A stretch of 64,000 nucleotides of DNA, from assembly GCF_000003815.2 (NCBI RefSeq), contig NC_049997.1, positions 8,312,676 to 8,376,675 of the forward strand, given 5' to 3'. Both the position numbers and the translations under genes were made by a program. Below are positions 22,704-36,297 of this stretch, in pieces. The notes under the pieces were generated by a model. That model made no database searches, was not told the origin of the DNA, and saw nothing but the letters and a program-made list of their open reading frames with translations. Every line of letters starts with the position of its first letter. Within the stretch, counting starts at the first letter, position 1. This DNA comes from Branchiostoma floridae. Lineage: Eukaryota > Chordata > Leptocardii > Amphioxiformes > Branchiostomatidae.

Positions 22704-25700
22704 ATGGCGCGTCACGTTACAGTACTGATGGGGATCCTCGCTGCTTTGGCTTGTTGTAATGCAGGTAAGAACATGTTCGAAATTCTTTCTTTTTTTGTCT
22801 GGCGAATTCTTTTGACTCGTCAAGGGGAGTGTATAAGAGTTAAGCACTATAAAAAGGTAGGCTTTGCTTTTCGGGAGTATTCTTTATGTCAGTTGTACAA
22901 AATGGCGATTGTTGTGGGATTTTTGTCCGTTGGATGTTATCGAATAGCGTTTATCTCATTGCTGCTTTGTCCGTTTAGACGAATTCATGGTAATACTTCT
23001 GTAATCATAATCCCAATCCTCAGTTTTTTGTCTATAGTTTCGTTCATTGTGTCTATGTTTTTCGTTAGTGTAATATATTAGATACAGTCCTAAATCTGTT
23101 CTTTTCTCTACGAAACTTAGGGATATACATGTGTATGCACAATTTATCAAGGGGGTTTCAACGAGCAAAAATTCTAATGAAATATGATAAGATAATGAGG
23201 AAGGCTTGTGAATTTTTTTTTTACCTATGTGTCATCATTGGCATTTTGATATCCTTACGGAAAGTCGCTCAATTTATTGTCTTCCAAAAGCAAAGCACGA
23301 GATGATCACGAGACTAAGATAGCGATCAGTGTGATACCTGACACCTCATGTGATGGTCACAAGACTAGAGACAATGTAGGAAGATTATTTACCTTTACAC
23401 AGGGGACAATAGACGGGGGTGTCTTTAAATAGGTTTGAACGCCCCAGGAAATCCGGAAAGACTTAATCAATCAATAACGCTCGGCAACCACAAATTATCT
23501 CCATTTGGGCTTAAGTTATGCCTATTAGGCAAACATAAAAGGCTGATTAATTGGCAGAGAGCTCTGAAAGTTTTCAGATGTGCAAGTCGGTAAGGTGCAA
23601 ATTCCAGTTCCTTTCTTGAAATACGATATGTTCTTAATGTGTGTGGAAAGCACGATCGCAACTATCTTGAATCCAAGGTTTCTGTGAAAAGAGTAGTAGA
23701 TTTTCAAAAGTCTAGAAGACTTTTCATCACCTGATGGCATTATTATCATAATTATGCTTAATGAATTCGAATTGCCGCCTTGCGGCGTTGTGGCAAGATG
23801 TGGGGCAACGATTGATGATTAGACGATTGATGGGTATCCGTCTGTGTCCAACGTTTTTTCTGTAAAATTGCACCACCAAGTGTAAATTTGTGATACGTAC
23901 TACGGGATTATTAAACAACATCCCAGAAACGTGATCCTTAACAACTTTACATCATCATCATATCGTTCCGCGCCGGTACCCCCGGTACTATAGCCAGACC
24001 ACGGCCTTCTCGTTCGCCTGTAACCATCTTAACAACTTCAAGGCCTTTCTTCTCCGCTTGTGCAACAGTTTCCAACTTTTTGGCGATCTATACTCCACTG
24101 ATCTATGTTATGATCTAACGTTTGAATTTATTGAGTTTATTACGTTTGGATGAAGGTGTTGTTGACATAGTCTGTGCAACACAAACTCTGCTGTCCATGG
24201 CTATAACTGGCCCCTAGCCTCCCTGTAGGCCAATGGATATTGGGCGGGCTGCTATAAGCCAGATTTAATCTGGCTGTTGTTGACATGAATACAAGTAAAT
24301 CGATTCATGGTTTTACTTTTCAGCTGCGATACACAAACCGCTGTCCAAACGGCCCCTGCGGCTGGTCCAGAACGAGGAGATGAGGTTCACGTACACCGCT
24401 CCGGACACGACTCTGGCCATGCCCGGACAGACGGACCTCTTCATCGCCAGCACATGTAACCACTTCATGGTACGTACACGACAATCTTGTGTTTTGAATA
24501 CATTTTTTGGTCTCTATCAAACTCTCACTTGGCAGAATAGTAATAGGGGACTTTAGCCAGGTTAGGAATAAAAGTCTAGTAGGAGTTAATTGGCCCAGGA
24601 GTGAACTGATCGGACGGCGGGATAGCTGGATAGACTTTAACAGACTGACTGAAATCCCATGGCAACTTATTTGTACCTATTTGGCCAAATTCTTCTCTTT
24701 TGTCACCCAGCCAACACGTCTGCCTGGAAACTAACTATTTACGGTTGTCTGATAAGGTTACATGATCTTTGCGCCATTGAAAATTCTGTTTACTCTCCAA
24801 GAAGAGGTTAGGCTCCGGCTGATTTTGGACGTTTTCTATGCGTTTTTAAATCGGCCTTTCTATTTTGTACTGTTTCTTGAGGTCTACCGACATAACCCCT
24901 GCTTGGAGAGTAGCTTGATGTATCCAAGGATGTATCCACACATTTATGACCTCATTTCCGTTCTCAGGGACAGGAAGCGGAAGTGACGTTGGTGCTGCTG
25001 AACAACCCAGCCTGGAACGTGCAGGACGGAGTGGTGTACTTCTACGTCACCGACAACCCTCAGAAGGTAATAACGTCATAAACACATTAAAATACTCTTA
25101 AAAATAAAGCAAGAAGTACTATCTTCTTGTGTTTCTCTGTCTGAAAGAATTTTAGTTATTTTAGTTAGATTGATTTAGACACCGATTACTTAGGTTTCAC
25201 ATGTCGTCTAGTGTAAAATAACAAGATGCTGCTTGATGCTATAGAGATCCAGATACAGTTGCGATGTATTGAGATGTTACCCACACTGAAAATCGATCCT
25301 GTAAAGTTATGGATATCATCATCATACGTTTTAAAGGACCTATCAACTTAAAGAAAGACAATGCAAATCAGAAAATAAGCTGTCATTTGTGTCAATTAAA
25401 TGAGCCACTAGCTAAACTTTTCTCTTGTACGTATTTCTGAAAGCAACTCCTTTACATAATCTTCTTTTGCAGGGTTTGAATGATTCCAACGAAGTTCTGT
25501 GCAGCAACAACGTAGAGGGGGAGGCAGTGACAGCACGGTGCATAGTCACTGACGTCAGCTGTTCTGAGCTCTACATCTACACACGGGCCGGTGACGTCTT
25601 CGGAATTGCGTACTCCGTGACTGTTGAGTTCCGTCAGCCCAACGACACCAGGAAGGTTATCAAGGTAAATAAAAAATGTAAAAACTGCTTAATCCTGGTC

Positions 25701-26934
25701 TTATATGTGAGTGCTCTTCTAGAAAATCGACCTGCTGGCCTACCAAATGTCATTACAGACAGGTATGCGCGAAAGCTAGTTCTACCACCCCTTGAACTGT
25801 ATTTCCTATGACTCCACAAGTCCGACCTTTTGGGCCATCTTTCCACGCACTTCCTGTCAACCTTCAGACTCTCTAGGTCATTTCTTGTAAGTATAACTCA
25901 TTTTACGGTCGTGCCCCGACGTGTCTAGCATTGAAATACCCATGGCGACACACATGCCTACAAACAACCAAACAAACCAACTGATTACAATACACTCACT
26001 CTTACGGAGGTAAAAATAACGCGCGTTTGTTTTTCGCAACAGGAGAAGCCAAAGAAGATCGACACCAGGCATTTCCCCATCTACGTGAAGGACGAGTGTG
26101 TCCACCATCTTATCCAGTCCGTGAGCCTTCGCGCGCCCCTGGAGCTGGTTTCGCTGACGTCCGCACAGATGACCATCCCCTTCTGTCCGAACGCCGAACA
26201 AGAAAACCTACTGTCGGTAAGTAAACAACCTGATTGTTTGTTTGTTTATATTTGTAGAGTAAAATATAGAAAAAGGACGCAAAGAGGAAATGTAATCTAT
26301 TGCTCAAAATCACGACTAATACGTCCAGGACACGAGGTATCAAAACCGAAATGTTCCACTGCGGTACCATAGAAATCCACCAGGGGGCTCATAACGTAAA
26401 CGCGTCTTTCTTTTGCCAACGCCTACCAATATCTAGCGATGTTGTTCACAAACACAGACAGGCACATACACCCAACACATTACCATCTTTGCGAAAAGAT
26501 CAAATTTCTGAAGCATAAAAACTTGTCATTAGATCAGGTAAAAAGTTTATGTTTAAAGGCAATACATATGCAAGGACTGAAATAACTTGAGGAAGGAAGA
26601 AAAAATCTAATTACATAACACCCCTCCTTTACAGGTGGAAACGTCCGTGCTGAGCGTGTCAGGACTGAGCGCCTACACCCAGTACGCATGCCTGAAGACC
26701 CCCTGCGAAGTGGACAGTCCCAACGTGATCGCCAGTAGCCCCGAACAGCGCCCTCTGAACAGCCTGCGGCTCGAGTCTATGTGCGACAAGCACACGTCCC
26801 TAACGGTGCTGGTGCACTGCTGGGGCGGCGAGCAGGAGGCTGGGGTCGGAGACTATGTGGGAAAATTCAACTTCGCCGCTGGAGTGAACCTAAAGTCTCC
26901 CACCAGTGGCGTTGCCAAAAAACCTATGTACTAA
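22704..26934 (+). CDS. Secreted cysteine-containing protein of unknown family (323 aa, six coding exons)
   Basis: Join 22704..22764, 24324..24469, 24968..25066, 25473..25664, 26043..26216, 26635..26934. All introns are GT-AG (donors GTAAGA, GTACGT, GTAATA, GTAAAT, GTAAGT). Phases agree, and every intron after the first is phase 0. The total of 972 bases ends in TAA. The first exon encodes a signal peptide (M-A-R-H-V-T-V-L-M-G-I-L-A-A-L-A-C-C-N-A). The mature part has ten Cys and predominantly beta-strand-like sequence. It may be two tandem related domains: each opens with a Cys-x-His motif (T-C-N-H, E-C-V-H-H) and closes with Cys, a strand and a Gly-Asp turn followed by alternating hydrophobics (V-T-V-E-F; G-K-F-N-F). 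Sequons are N-D-S and N-D-T. There is no transmembrane segment. I do not recognise the family; an extracellular or secretory-granule role is inferred. A poly(A) signal lies about 240 bases after the stop. Confidence 0.88.
24508..24735 (+). repeat. Dispersed repeat copy in intron 2 of the secreted-protein gene
   Basis: It matches the reverse complement of 48296-48586. Shared landmarks are GGGGACTTTRGCCARGTTAG, AATAAAAGTCTAGT, GGAGTTAATTGGCC and ACACGTCTGCC. Both copies can be read to give the same short peptide (V-I-G-D-F-x-Q-V-R-N-K-S), a shadow of shared ancestry and not a gene. It is probably the 3' part of a retroelement or SINE family. Confidence 0.75.
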
Positions 26935-27176
26935 ATGTTAGGGTAATGCCTCGAGGGTTTCTCTTCAAAATAATGATGTTTTACCATGGCTTTCATGTTA
27001 AAAACTATGTATAAGTGGGTTATGATGGTGCTTTCTTTTTACGAAGAATTTTCACGTAACAAAAATGACTCTTGTAAAAGAATCTTGATTTGTATTCTTG
27101 TAATTTGCTTTCATCTTCCAGTGGTGACGCTAATATAAGCCCTTTTGAGTTCATGTGTTTTGTACCTTTTCATTAT

Positions 27177-27182
27177 AATAAA
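27177..27182 (+). terminator. Poly(A) signal AATAAA of the secreted-protein gene
   Basis: AATAAA stands 243 bases after the TAA stop at 26932-26934, in the expected orientation and at a normal distance for a short 3'UTR. No other hexamer is closer. Confidence 0.65.
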
Positions 27183-27199
27183 TGAATAGACAAACTAAG

Positions 27200-30100
27200 A
27201 GATATATCGTTTTTATCGACGAGAATGAGATGTGATAATATGCAAGGAGAAGTTTTGAAATTGTGTCTTTAGTCGTTGGACTGAACATCATTCACGCTGC
27301 AATTACATACTGGAATCGATAGGTGGCATTGATTCATGTTTGTGTACAATGATGTACATGTATTTACGTACCGATGTAATATGTATAACGTTACAGCTGA
27401 TTTGTAACCGTATTTGAAGAATTAATCTCGTTTCAGAGAATGTTAACACGTCTAAAACCAAAGACACGTTAAGAAATTTGTAAATATGAATAATAATGCA
27501 GGATCTGTTCTGTACTAACGGTTTAAAGGGATTTGATTTGAAGTGATCAATAAAGTCAACATCAGGAAGCTGAAAACAACTAAGCGATCGCATTTTGTTA
27601 TCCACCAAAAGTCCTTTCCTTTTTTGAATATATAGATCGACGTTTTGACCATTCAACTTAAAAAAAGTAAGAAAATAAAAATAGATAAATAAACGAACTA
27701 GCATAAAGTAATTTTTCTTTATTCAGTAATCTCAGTGACCCCAATTCCACCCTCACTTGAAATAAGTGTCAATATGTAGGAATCAGTTTATTCTATCTCT
27801 ACTCAATGTCCAAAATTTCGGGACAGTTCATTCCCAATTCCCCCCTTACCTAAAATTCCGCGAGAAAATGAATTGAAAAGCTGTTGCTCTTGCTCATGTC
27901 GAAGAATCTAATGGATTTTCCCTCAACCTGATCACGCCGTCTAGGCCAAGTGCAAGTTTACCCGAGGCTTCAAAATGCATCCGGCCTTTACTAATACTAT
28001 ATTGTACAGTCAAAACATGGCGCAAAATTACCAAAGGCTTTCTTTCCATACGGGTTCAGTGTGGTTTAATCATATTTAGTAGCCACAAGAAGATATCGTT
28101 AGAAAAGGAATGTGGTATTTCTTTGGATGAAGGGTTTTCAAATAGGAAATCCGGCTTTTGTAGTGGTGGTTGACGTAAAAGGTTATTTGGGGTTACGTTA
28201 ATTTTCGTACGCAGGTCACGCACACACCCGACTTGTTTATGGCTGCGTAGCCTTCACAGGAGACTCTGACATTCACCATAAAGCACATAGAAATCATATT
28301 TTTAAAGAAAACGTAAGCTGTCCGAGAGAAACTAGACAATATCGATCAAATCACAGTTCGATTATTCCTGATTTAGTCATTATTGATTGACCCCTGCGCC
28401 GGTCACTGACCTAATTTCATACAGATAATCACGCTGCAGGGGACAAACCATTATTGATCAAAGGGGGTGCTAATCAGATATGTACAAATAATTTTTTCTG
28501 CTTTCATTCATGGTACCATAAAGTGATTGTTATCATTCTTCACACAAGTCCATTTACCCCACCTTCTGTTCATTTATTATATGAGAACGAAATGAAGTGT
28601 TTCCGACCTAAATGTATATTTTGCTGGTTTATCCATCATGTATTCATACATTTACATGCATGGCCGGTTTTGAAAGAAAAAAAAATCCACGAGAAGTTGA
28701 TGAATCACGTCGACCCCTAAACAGATAATGATTTTCCCAAGATGTCAGCAATTTTCAGTCTTTATCATAAGTCAGATTTTTTGTAAGATCACCAATTAGG
28801 CATCGTGTCCAGTGCATCAGTGACTGCTATTTGACGCGAAATCTTTCATTCAATGACACGGCACTTGACCTATATACTAACGTTACAAATCTATGGATAG
28901 GGAATGAAGGTTTCAGAAATGATTCTAAGACCGTAACCAAAATATGATGATTCTGGACAAAAATGAAAATTATACGAAAGCTACTCACCTTCCTAAAACT
29001 GCAGTCTATGTTGTGAATCCTATGAAATAGAGGAGATTATTGTGCTGTTTGTACGTATGGAAGGAGCCAGGGAAACCTGCAGCCATGGCGGGTACATCCT
29101 TGTGACATTTCATGGCGAGTTCACGACCTTTGACACGTAGTCACGGCCAAGATGATGATTCCAATATTGTTGCTAAATATGAGCAGGTACGTCACCGGCT
29201 TGGGTGTGGGTCTACAATCTTTGTCAACTGATATATTGCCTTTTGTTTCTTTTATTTACTACCGGCAGAATGACCTTATGGAAATCAGGTACTTCCTAAA
29301 TCGGTGTGCATGTTATCTATGTGCTTGTTGCGAATAATGCCACTTGGAATCAATGATTATTTCTGGCATGTGCTGTATGTTTGGGGGGCGCTGGTGCTTG
29401 GGAGATTGGGCCTACAGCAGTAGTGTGTATCCCATAAAACAATAAACATATCCACAATGTAGAAGCAAGGATTCATACAAGCATGTTGACTGGGAAGCAG
29501 TGCTGACAAGTTTGCTTTTATGGCGAAAATGACTGACATAATCCATTATTGGTCTTAACGATTGAATGTGACACGGTAACACTCAGCTGGCAACACTGAT
29601 ATGTTTGGGAAGAAGAATACTTTCTATAATACTCACGCTATGAAGCGGAGCAATGTTTCTGCCTCGTACATCAATGTCAGTAAAAGGCACAGAGATTGAG
29701 GACATTTTGAGGAATAGACAACCTGCTTTGTGCAGCATTGCCACCTAGCTGTTAATCTATACACTGCAGAAATTGATGACATGTATACAAACCGTTATTT
29801 TGTAAACAATCAACACAGCTTTGGCGCATCCGACATTGTGGTGTATCCTTTGATCTAAGTTTGAAATCTACACAGATAGTATAAGCGGGAAAACGAGGAT
29901 ATGAACGAAATAATCACATGGTGCTAACTGTGTCAAGTGTATTTTAATAACTTATGTTGGCCAACAACGAAAAGCAATTACAGAGTCAGAATTTTTTTGC
30001 TGACAAAATTCATCTTAGTTTCTCGGCCGGCCACAGTTTTGCAAGCTTTGCTCTTCTTATCAGTTTGTTCCCATTGTACGGTAAATCCGGTACACGGTTC

Positions 30101-30771
30101 GGTTTCATGTCGCCCCGCAGACGATACCATTATGCTAATGTTGACAAACAAATTGGTGATGACAGTTCGTCCGCATTCTTGGTCTGTTACGGACATATCG
30201 ATAATTTATATATTCAGACGTAAATGATATTAAACGAATAAAGTAGGACGGAATGATCATACGTCATAACAGGGATACATTTGTAAGATAATTCTTTGGT
30301 CTGTTTCATTCATACATCTGTATTGTATAGTCTCTAGTAATGGAACGAAAAATGCTAACTTCGCATTATTTTTAGAAGTAAAGCAAAATTGTGAACAGAA
30401 CTAAAAGTAAAACAAATAAAATCAACGAAAAATATACAGCATAATTTTGTTTGCCTTGCAACTTTTTCTAAAGGTGTATGATTCTAGGTCTCCACTTATT
30501 GTCAACAAAACAGGTCTAGATCTGAAACATATTGCTTTGAAACGGCATAAATAAATTCTATATAACATTAATATTAAAGACACAAGGGACTACTTTTCCC
30601 TTTCTTTTCCTCACTACACGGGAGAAGATTTCATAAACATCTTTTGACATAATCATGCCAGCTAAGCTGTTTCTTGGATGTGGTTAGTGGACGTTGCCAA
30701 GGTAACGCGTCGCAAGGAATACTGGGATTGTTTCTTCTCCACACCAATCGCCTTCTTCCTTACAGTTTCCG
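27200..30771. other. Intergenic region between two convergent genes
   Basis: The secreted-protein gene (+) and the FIGLA-like gene (-) end toward this stretch. Overlapping short open frames near 29937-30227 on both strands have no coding signature or splice signals. I see no repeat copy shared with the rest of the window and no RNA gene. Confidence 0.45.
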
Positions 30772-33700
30772 TTAAGCGGGTTGAACCTCTGCCGTTTGCC
30801 CAATGCTCAACTCGTTGTAGAAAACCGGCGTCGGTAAAGAAGTTTGGTTAACTGTAAAATAATGACAGCATTTCAGGTTAAATGTTTTAACCAACCTACT
30901 TTTTCATATCTTGTATCTTTTAAAAAATGGCAGCCAATTACATCTGCCACAGAACGTACATACTGTCGCACACAATACTAATCTCCAAGCAGATCCTACG
31001 GTAGGATACGCCATGGGTAGCGAAACACACTTTCGCCTAGTCTGCTAGCTTTTGATACTATCTTGTGCTATTGTAGGGTCTGCTTGGATATTAACACAAT
31101 ACCTCAATTTTCCATACAGAGGTAGTAATCAATATTAACGACACTGTGTAATAATGTGTTGACTTCGACAATATGCATATGCAGCGTTCACGGTCTTTCA
31201 CGAATCCTCTTTATCACCATTAAAAGTCCATACAAAGCAAGTCTCTGCCCATATGCTGCTGCTATCTTAAGTGTATCATATAAACCATATGTTTCAACAC
31301 TTCTTCTGCGGTTAGAAAAACACAGACATCGGTTGATGTCTGTATGGTCGCGCCGGTACACTGATGAACGCGGTCACATTGTTTATGGTTGGGTTTCATC
31401 CAGCACTCGACACCTTCCATCAATGGGAAACTAGGTCAAGAAAGACGTTTCCAAACAACGATTGGAATTCATCATTAATCTCTTTCAAACTTCAAATTCC
31501 TTTAGAGAATTGTTGGAAAGTTACTATACTTATTTATGACGGTTAAGATATGATGTTTTGGAACTGATGACCTCAAGTGACTGTAGGTACAACAGAGCGC
31601 ACCTGCCCAAAGGTGATGTACCTGTGCCCTTACCTGTCCGTACAGGTGTCATGATACAGTTATACCGGTAATTTTGTGTCCCACAACCAGAGAGCTATAC
31701 AATGGCCACCGGGATGGTGATATCGGTTATACCGACTTGATACCCCGACCATTTACATCTGATATTGAGCACAACAAAGGCCAGTGGAGCCGAGACGATC
31801 TAGATGGATCTCTGTCAAGCTGAACAACAACAAACAGACTGACAAAGGCAGGGGAGGATGGGGTACGGGTGACTGCTACTGTCTTGCTTGTCTTTAGTAG
31901 AAAATAGGGACAGATACGAAATTAGATCCGGATATGTGGGAATTCCTGGGACTATAGACATGATGACACAGCGTCTTTTTTGGTTGAGTCTTTCTTTAGG
32001 ACCCATTACATTAATCGTACCATCGTTGTGCGATCGTAAACATTGGGATAACCATTCATGTATTGCCCAAAATTCAGTTGTTTCGTTACAGGAAAAGCTG
32101 TCAAAGATCCTTGTCGAGTGGTTGGTTTCGTCTCAACCTGCTTGAGTATTCTAAGACGTCAAAATCGTTCGACGTCCTACAAAAATCTAGACTCCTGCGA
32201 GGCAGACTGAGCCATCATGGAAGCAAAACGTTTGTTAAGACCGCAGATCAGAGATGGCTATTCAAGTGACCCAAAGTCACTGCTAATACTAACGTTTGGT
32301 GCACCCACAACATCGATTTAAGGATTTTGGTTTGGTTAGTTGTATATTCCTTACACTCTATCTCTATTTGTTGCATCGTTAAGGTTTTCCCCCACAAATT
32401 TCTTTCTTGACTCTAACAAAGTTTTGTTGCGCGTGTATTTACTCACCTTGTCTATCCATATTCCTGAGTCCGAAGTGATCTAGGTACAACTGCTCGCCAT
32501 GCCGGTTAGAACCACCCTGGAACGACACAAGTGATCATTTTGTGACCAAACGAAACAGAAGATGTTCAGTGCAAATACAAATGCATAACGTTAACCTTAC
32601 GTATACCACTAAAAGTCTTTCGACATAATGGTGTGTCGGATCCGGAAGTGAGTGAGTGAGTGAGTGAATAAATGTTTCGGTTGATGAAATTATAAAGGGA
32701 TGGCAGAAGGGATGAAAAGAGGGAGGCTTGTGTGGGCTGATGGAATGAATGAATGAATGAATGAGAAGGGTGGATGCATTCATAGATAAAAGGGATAATG
32801 ACATCACATATAAAATCAAATCAAATAATGATGATATACCTATGTTTGACTAAAGTCATGTGCGAGATATGGTTACAAAAAGACAGTTTTAACCCCAAAA
32901 CAAACTAGTAGTGATTAGAATTTACAATCAATGTTGCTCATAAACGTTCAGATTTGTTGTGCGGAAACAAAGTTTTCGACACGGAGGTACGATTTAGGCC
33001 ACCCATGGACATTACACACTAAGCGTGTGGTCTTTTGTGGAACTTTTTTTCTTAATAATCAACACCCAAATGTATGATTTTGATAGTATTAATCGATACT
33101 CATAAGTCATTAATATTCACGGTCTTCTGTATACTTCAAATTTGTCTTCACATATCAGAGATCATCGCAAATTTGAGATCTTCTAAACAAAAGAACTTTT
33201 CTCTCTCTTTCTGATCTCTTTGATATATTTTGATCACGCGGCCGTCCACTGTTTCGTGAAGCGTTAACATCGTTCAATTCATTTCGGCTGAAACCGGCCA
33301 CCGGTTGGCAAACATCGCGACGTTTACATTTTTCCGCCCTGCACAGCCGGCATTCTCTGCGACCCGCCAAGAAAAGATACTGTTACCGGTCCTGTCTTGG
33401 CTTGACGGATCAACCACACGCGTCTTTAAGTTACTAATCTTCTCAAAAATGTGGGGATAGTAAGGTTTCAAAGAGACTTGGTCCTGGGAAGACCACAGGA
33501 TAGATTATCTGAATTAACACGTCAATCAAATAGACGGAACTGAATTTCATATCATGAAAAGTGAACTATGTAGAACCTGGTTACAATTTTAGCGTCTTGT
33601 CAATTAAGGAAACTCAGTCATTGGGATTCTGTTGTCACTTTCGACCTAAAATCATCATCCTTGCTGGCTTCTTTGTAAACTTTCAACACCATGTCAAGAC

Positions 33701-36297
33701 AGTACTTTCGAATTTTTCTTGTTTCAATGTTTTTCCGAAGAGTTGAGCATGAAAAGAAAGCATCCAAAGTTTTCAAATGTATTTTGAGACAGAAAATAGA
33801 AATAGATGATAACAAAAGTGGCCAGAACCTTAATAGAACTCTTGTAATGATTTCAAGACACAAAGTGAATGGTACGAAAACAGCACGTACCTCTGACCGG
33901 TGGTTGTGCTGAAGTAGGAAGTGTTCCATTCCGGGTACAGCTACCGCCTGGACCTGTGGTGAGATGTACATCAATTAAGTAGGGCTCAAGCACATTGATA
34001 ATTTTTAAATATCTTTAAGTAGAAACCATACAGAATTCAGTACACCATATTATGGGGCCTCTTGACTGGAATATATCTCTGAATTGTAAACAAATCATAC
34101 ACTTGAGTTATAAAAAGTCGTATAGTTTATCATATTTCAGAACTTCAGTCCAAAGATGGTTTGTTTTGTAATCGGAAGACATACTTGACTTAACAAAAAT
34201 GATAGATATTCAGATTTATGGTTTATTCTGAGAAAGGGAAATTAATTTGCTAGATTCATAGCTTAAACTGGTTGATACACAAACATATCGAAGAAATACA
34301 AACATAAAACTGAAGTTCTGTTGTAGTAACAAGGAAAGCCGCTAGGACGTCCTTGACCTCCGCCTTCCCCAACACCTACACTCATACAAAATATCATTGC
34401 AATGCATTCCTACAACATTAGCATAACGTAATCTCAAAGCAGATCCACGGTGGTGTAATATAGTATCTCCGGTGCCCGTTTGACTCCCTTTGGCCGGCTA
34501 TACTCCTTGGCCAGCTTTGATACTATCTTATGGCACCGTAGGATCTGCTTGGAGATCAAACATTACGTAAGTCCTAGGGATGGAGAAATCATGAGTAAAC
34601 TTGGGTATTGTTTCCACACACTTCAAGACACAATAGCTCAAGGACAACTCACCTGTAGAGGGGCGGGGTCCAGCGGCATGTTCACTGGTTCACCTGACGT
34701 CCCGTACACGACAGTCACGTTCTCATTGGGGACGTCAAACCCCGGAAACCTTACGGCGTGAGCCAACGGAACCACTGGGGACCTGTTCGCCTCCTGTAGT
34801 ACGTACTGTAGGGTGCGGATGTAGTCCATGGCGGCGTGCAGGGTGTCCACTTTACTCGGCTTACGGTTGGGAGGGAGGGAGGGCACCATACGCCGCAGTT
34901 TGGCGAACCCCGTGTTCAAGTTGCGTACTCTCTGGCGTTCACGGGCGTTCGCTTCACGTCTCTGTTAATTAGGTCACGAGAAAAACATTTACATATTTAC
35001 AAATAAACAAATTTGTAAACAATTCGCTATACAACATACAGTAAGAGAGATGGGGCAGTGTTCATTGAAATGATGTGCTGATTTCTGTCTTCCTTATTTT
35101 CTATCGATGATTTTGAAGCGATAAGAAAATGAAGAAATGGGCATGTATGAACAATGATGAAATGCTTCAAATTGCATCGAATTTATCACAAGAAAAACAA
35201 GGGTATTAAAGCATTTGTTCTGTTTCTATGTTGAAGAACTATAAATAATAAGAACAAAAAAAAAAGCATTTTAGCTGACTATTTGTTATGAAAGAGTATT
35301 ATTTTCAGGTGTACCTGAAGTGTAGTGCAGTGTAGTGATTACATGAGAAGAAGAGAAGGATTACCTTTGCTATAATGTCTTCTGGGTCATCATGACTTGA
35401 CAGCGAACTACTGCCGCTAGACCGTCGCCGGCGTCGCACGATTGCAACGGGCACGGGCAGAGAGCCGCCCTCCTTCCGCAAGACATCGCTGAGCAGCTCG
35501 GGCTTGGGCGTCGGATACGTGACTGCAGCGGGCGGGCCTCGGAAGACGTGACGCCCGACGAAGTCCTCACCGACGTACGGTGGAGGGTTTGGTTCTTCCG
35601 GGGACGGAGTCAAGCGAGAGTCGTCATCTTTTTCTAAGAAGCTCTCGAGGTCAACGCAAGCCGTGCTTGAAGGCGAAATGTCTTGTGTAAGATGTCCGGT
35701 TTTGTCGCCATCTTCTGGACCAAGATTCGGGATGGAAGGAACGGAGAGAAGAAACCCCTGTCCTCGGAGGTAGCCGATGTCGTCGTTTTCAGGCGGAGGG
35801 GTAGGCACGGGGACCGGCCGGGCGTGATTGCTGACGTACGGGCTCTGCAGGGAGTGAGCGGCCACGGCAGGTCGCACGGACGGGACGGTACTGCACCTGG
35901 CCCCGAGGGTCGTGAAGGAACTCACGGTATTCCCGCCGAGGAAAAACGACTGCCAAGGCACGCCGGGGTAAAATGGACGATATTGCGAGCAGTTGTCATA
36001 GTCCACTACTCCTCTTCCACAGGTAACGAAGTTACCGTGATGGTGTGTGCTCGCAGGCGGTGGCTGGACGAACCCCTCCCCGACAAACGCATGACCATGC
36101 CTCGCTGGTCCTTCCTGCGTCTTTTCCACGTTGCAGAACTCCGCTGGAAACGGTTTGGGCTGGAAGCAGACATTTTGAGCCAGCTTCTCGGGAACGCCTG
36201 ACGCAGGAGACGCAAGTTCTAAATGAGATCCCGATGTGATGTCCACAACTTGTACCGGCTCTTCTGACACGCCACCTGCGTTGCAAATTACGTCCAT
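30772..36297 (-). CDS. FIGLA: FIGLA-like bHLH transcription factor (484 aa, five exons)
   Basis: Minus-strand join 36297..35365, 34961..34653, 33953..33891, 32516..32447, 30851..30772. Donors are GTAATC, GTGAGT, GTACGT and GTGAGT; all acceptors end AG; phases agree (0, 0, 0, 1) and the last exon ends in TAA. The ATG at 36297 has a good context (A at -3, G at +4). The open frame continues upstream to 36462, but that first codon is GTG, so I do not use it. The basic region and helices lie at about residues 312-368. [10 protein letters not shown] is followed by G-F-A-K-L and [11 protein letters not shown]. The G-F-A plus R-K-P-S-K-V-D combination is the signature of FIGLA, the oocyte E-box factor of vertebrates. 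The basic-region Glu needed for CANNTG contact is present. The 311-residue Pro-rich N-terminal exon is much longer than in mammalian FIGLA. The two smallest exons (63 and 70 bases) and the last rest on splice phase alone. Confidence 0.75.
30981..31090. repeat. Fold-back MITE with CTCCAAGCAGATCC termini (copy A)
   Basis: It starts ATCTCCAAGCAGATCCTACG and ends with an imperfect reverse complement (GTAGGGTCTGCTTGGAT). The interior shares TAGCTTTTGATACTATCTT with copies B and C. It lies in the last intron of the FIGLA-like gene. Confidence 0.8.
32650..32765. repeat. Two neighbouring tetranucleotide microsatellites
   Basis: A GTGA run (about 32650-32667) and a GAAT run (about 32744-32764) lie close together inside an intron of the FIGLA-like gene. 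They produce low-complexity frames that are not coding. Confidence 0.8.
34431..34556. repeat. Fold-back MITE with CTCCAAGCAGATCC termini (copy B)
   Basis: It starts ATCTCAAAGCAGATCCACGG and ends CCGTAGGATCTGCTTGGAGAT, with the shared interior CAGCTTTGATACTATCTTATG. It sits in intron 2 of the FIGLA-like gene. Confidence 0.8.
34653..34961 (-). CDS. FIGLA: Exon 2 of the FIGLA-like gene: the complete bHLH domain
   Basis: This 309-base exon has acceptor ATTAACAG and donor CAG|GTGAGT and is phase 0 at both ends. The whole DNA-binding and dimerisation unit therefore sits in one symmetric exon. It opens with [12 protein letters not shown], has a Pro-rich loop (L-P-P-N-R-K-P-S-K) and helix 2 beginning V-D-T-L-H-A-A. 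The exon also encodes about 45 residues after the helix. Confidence 0.88.
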
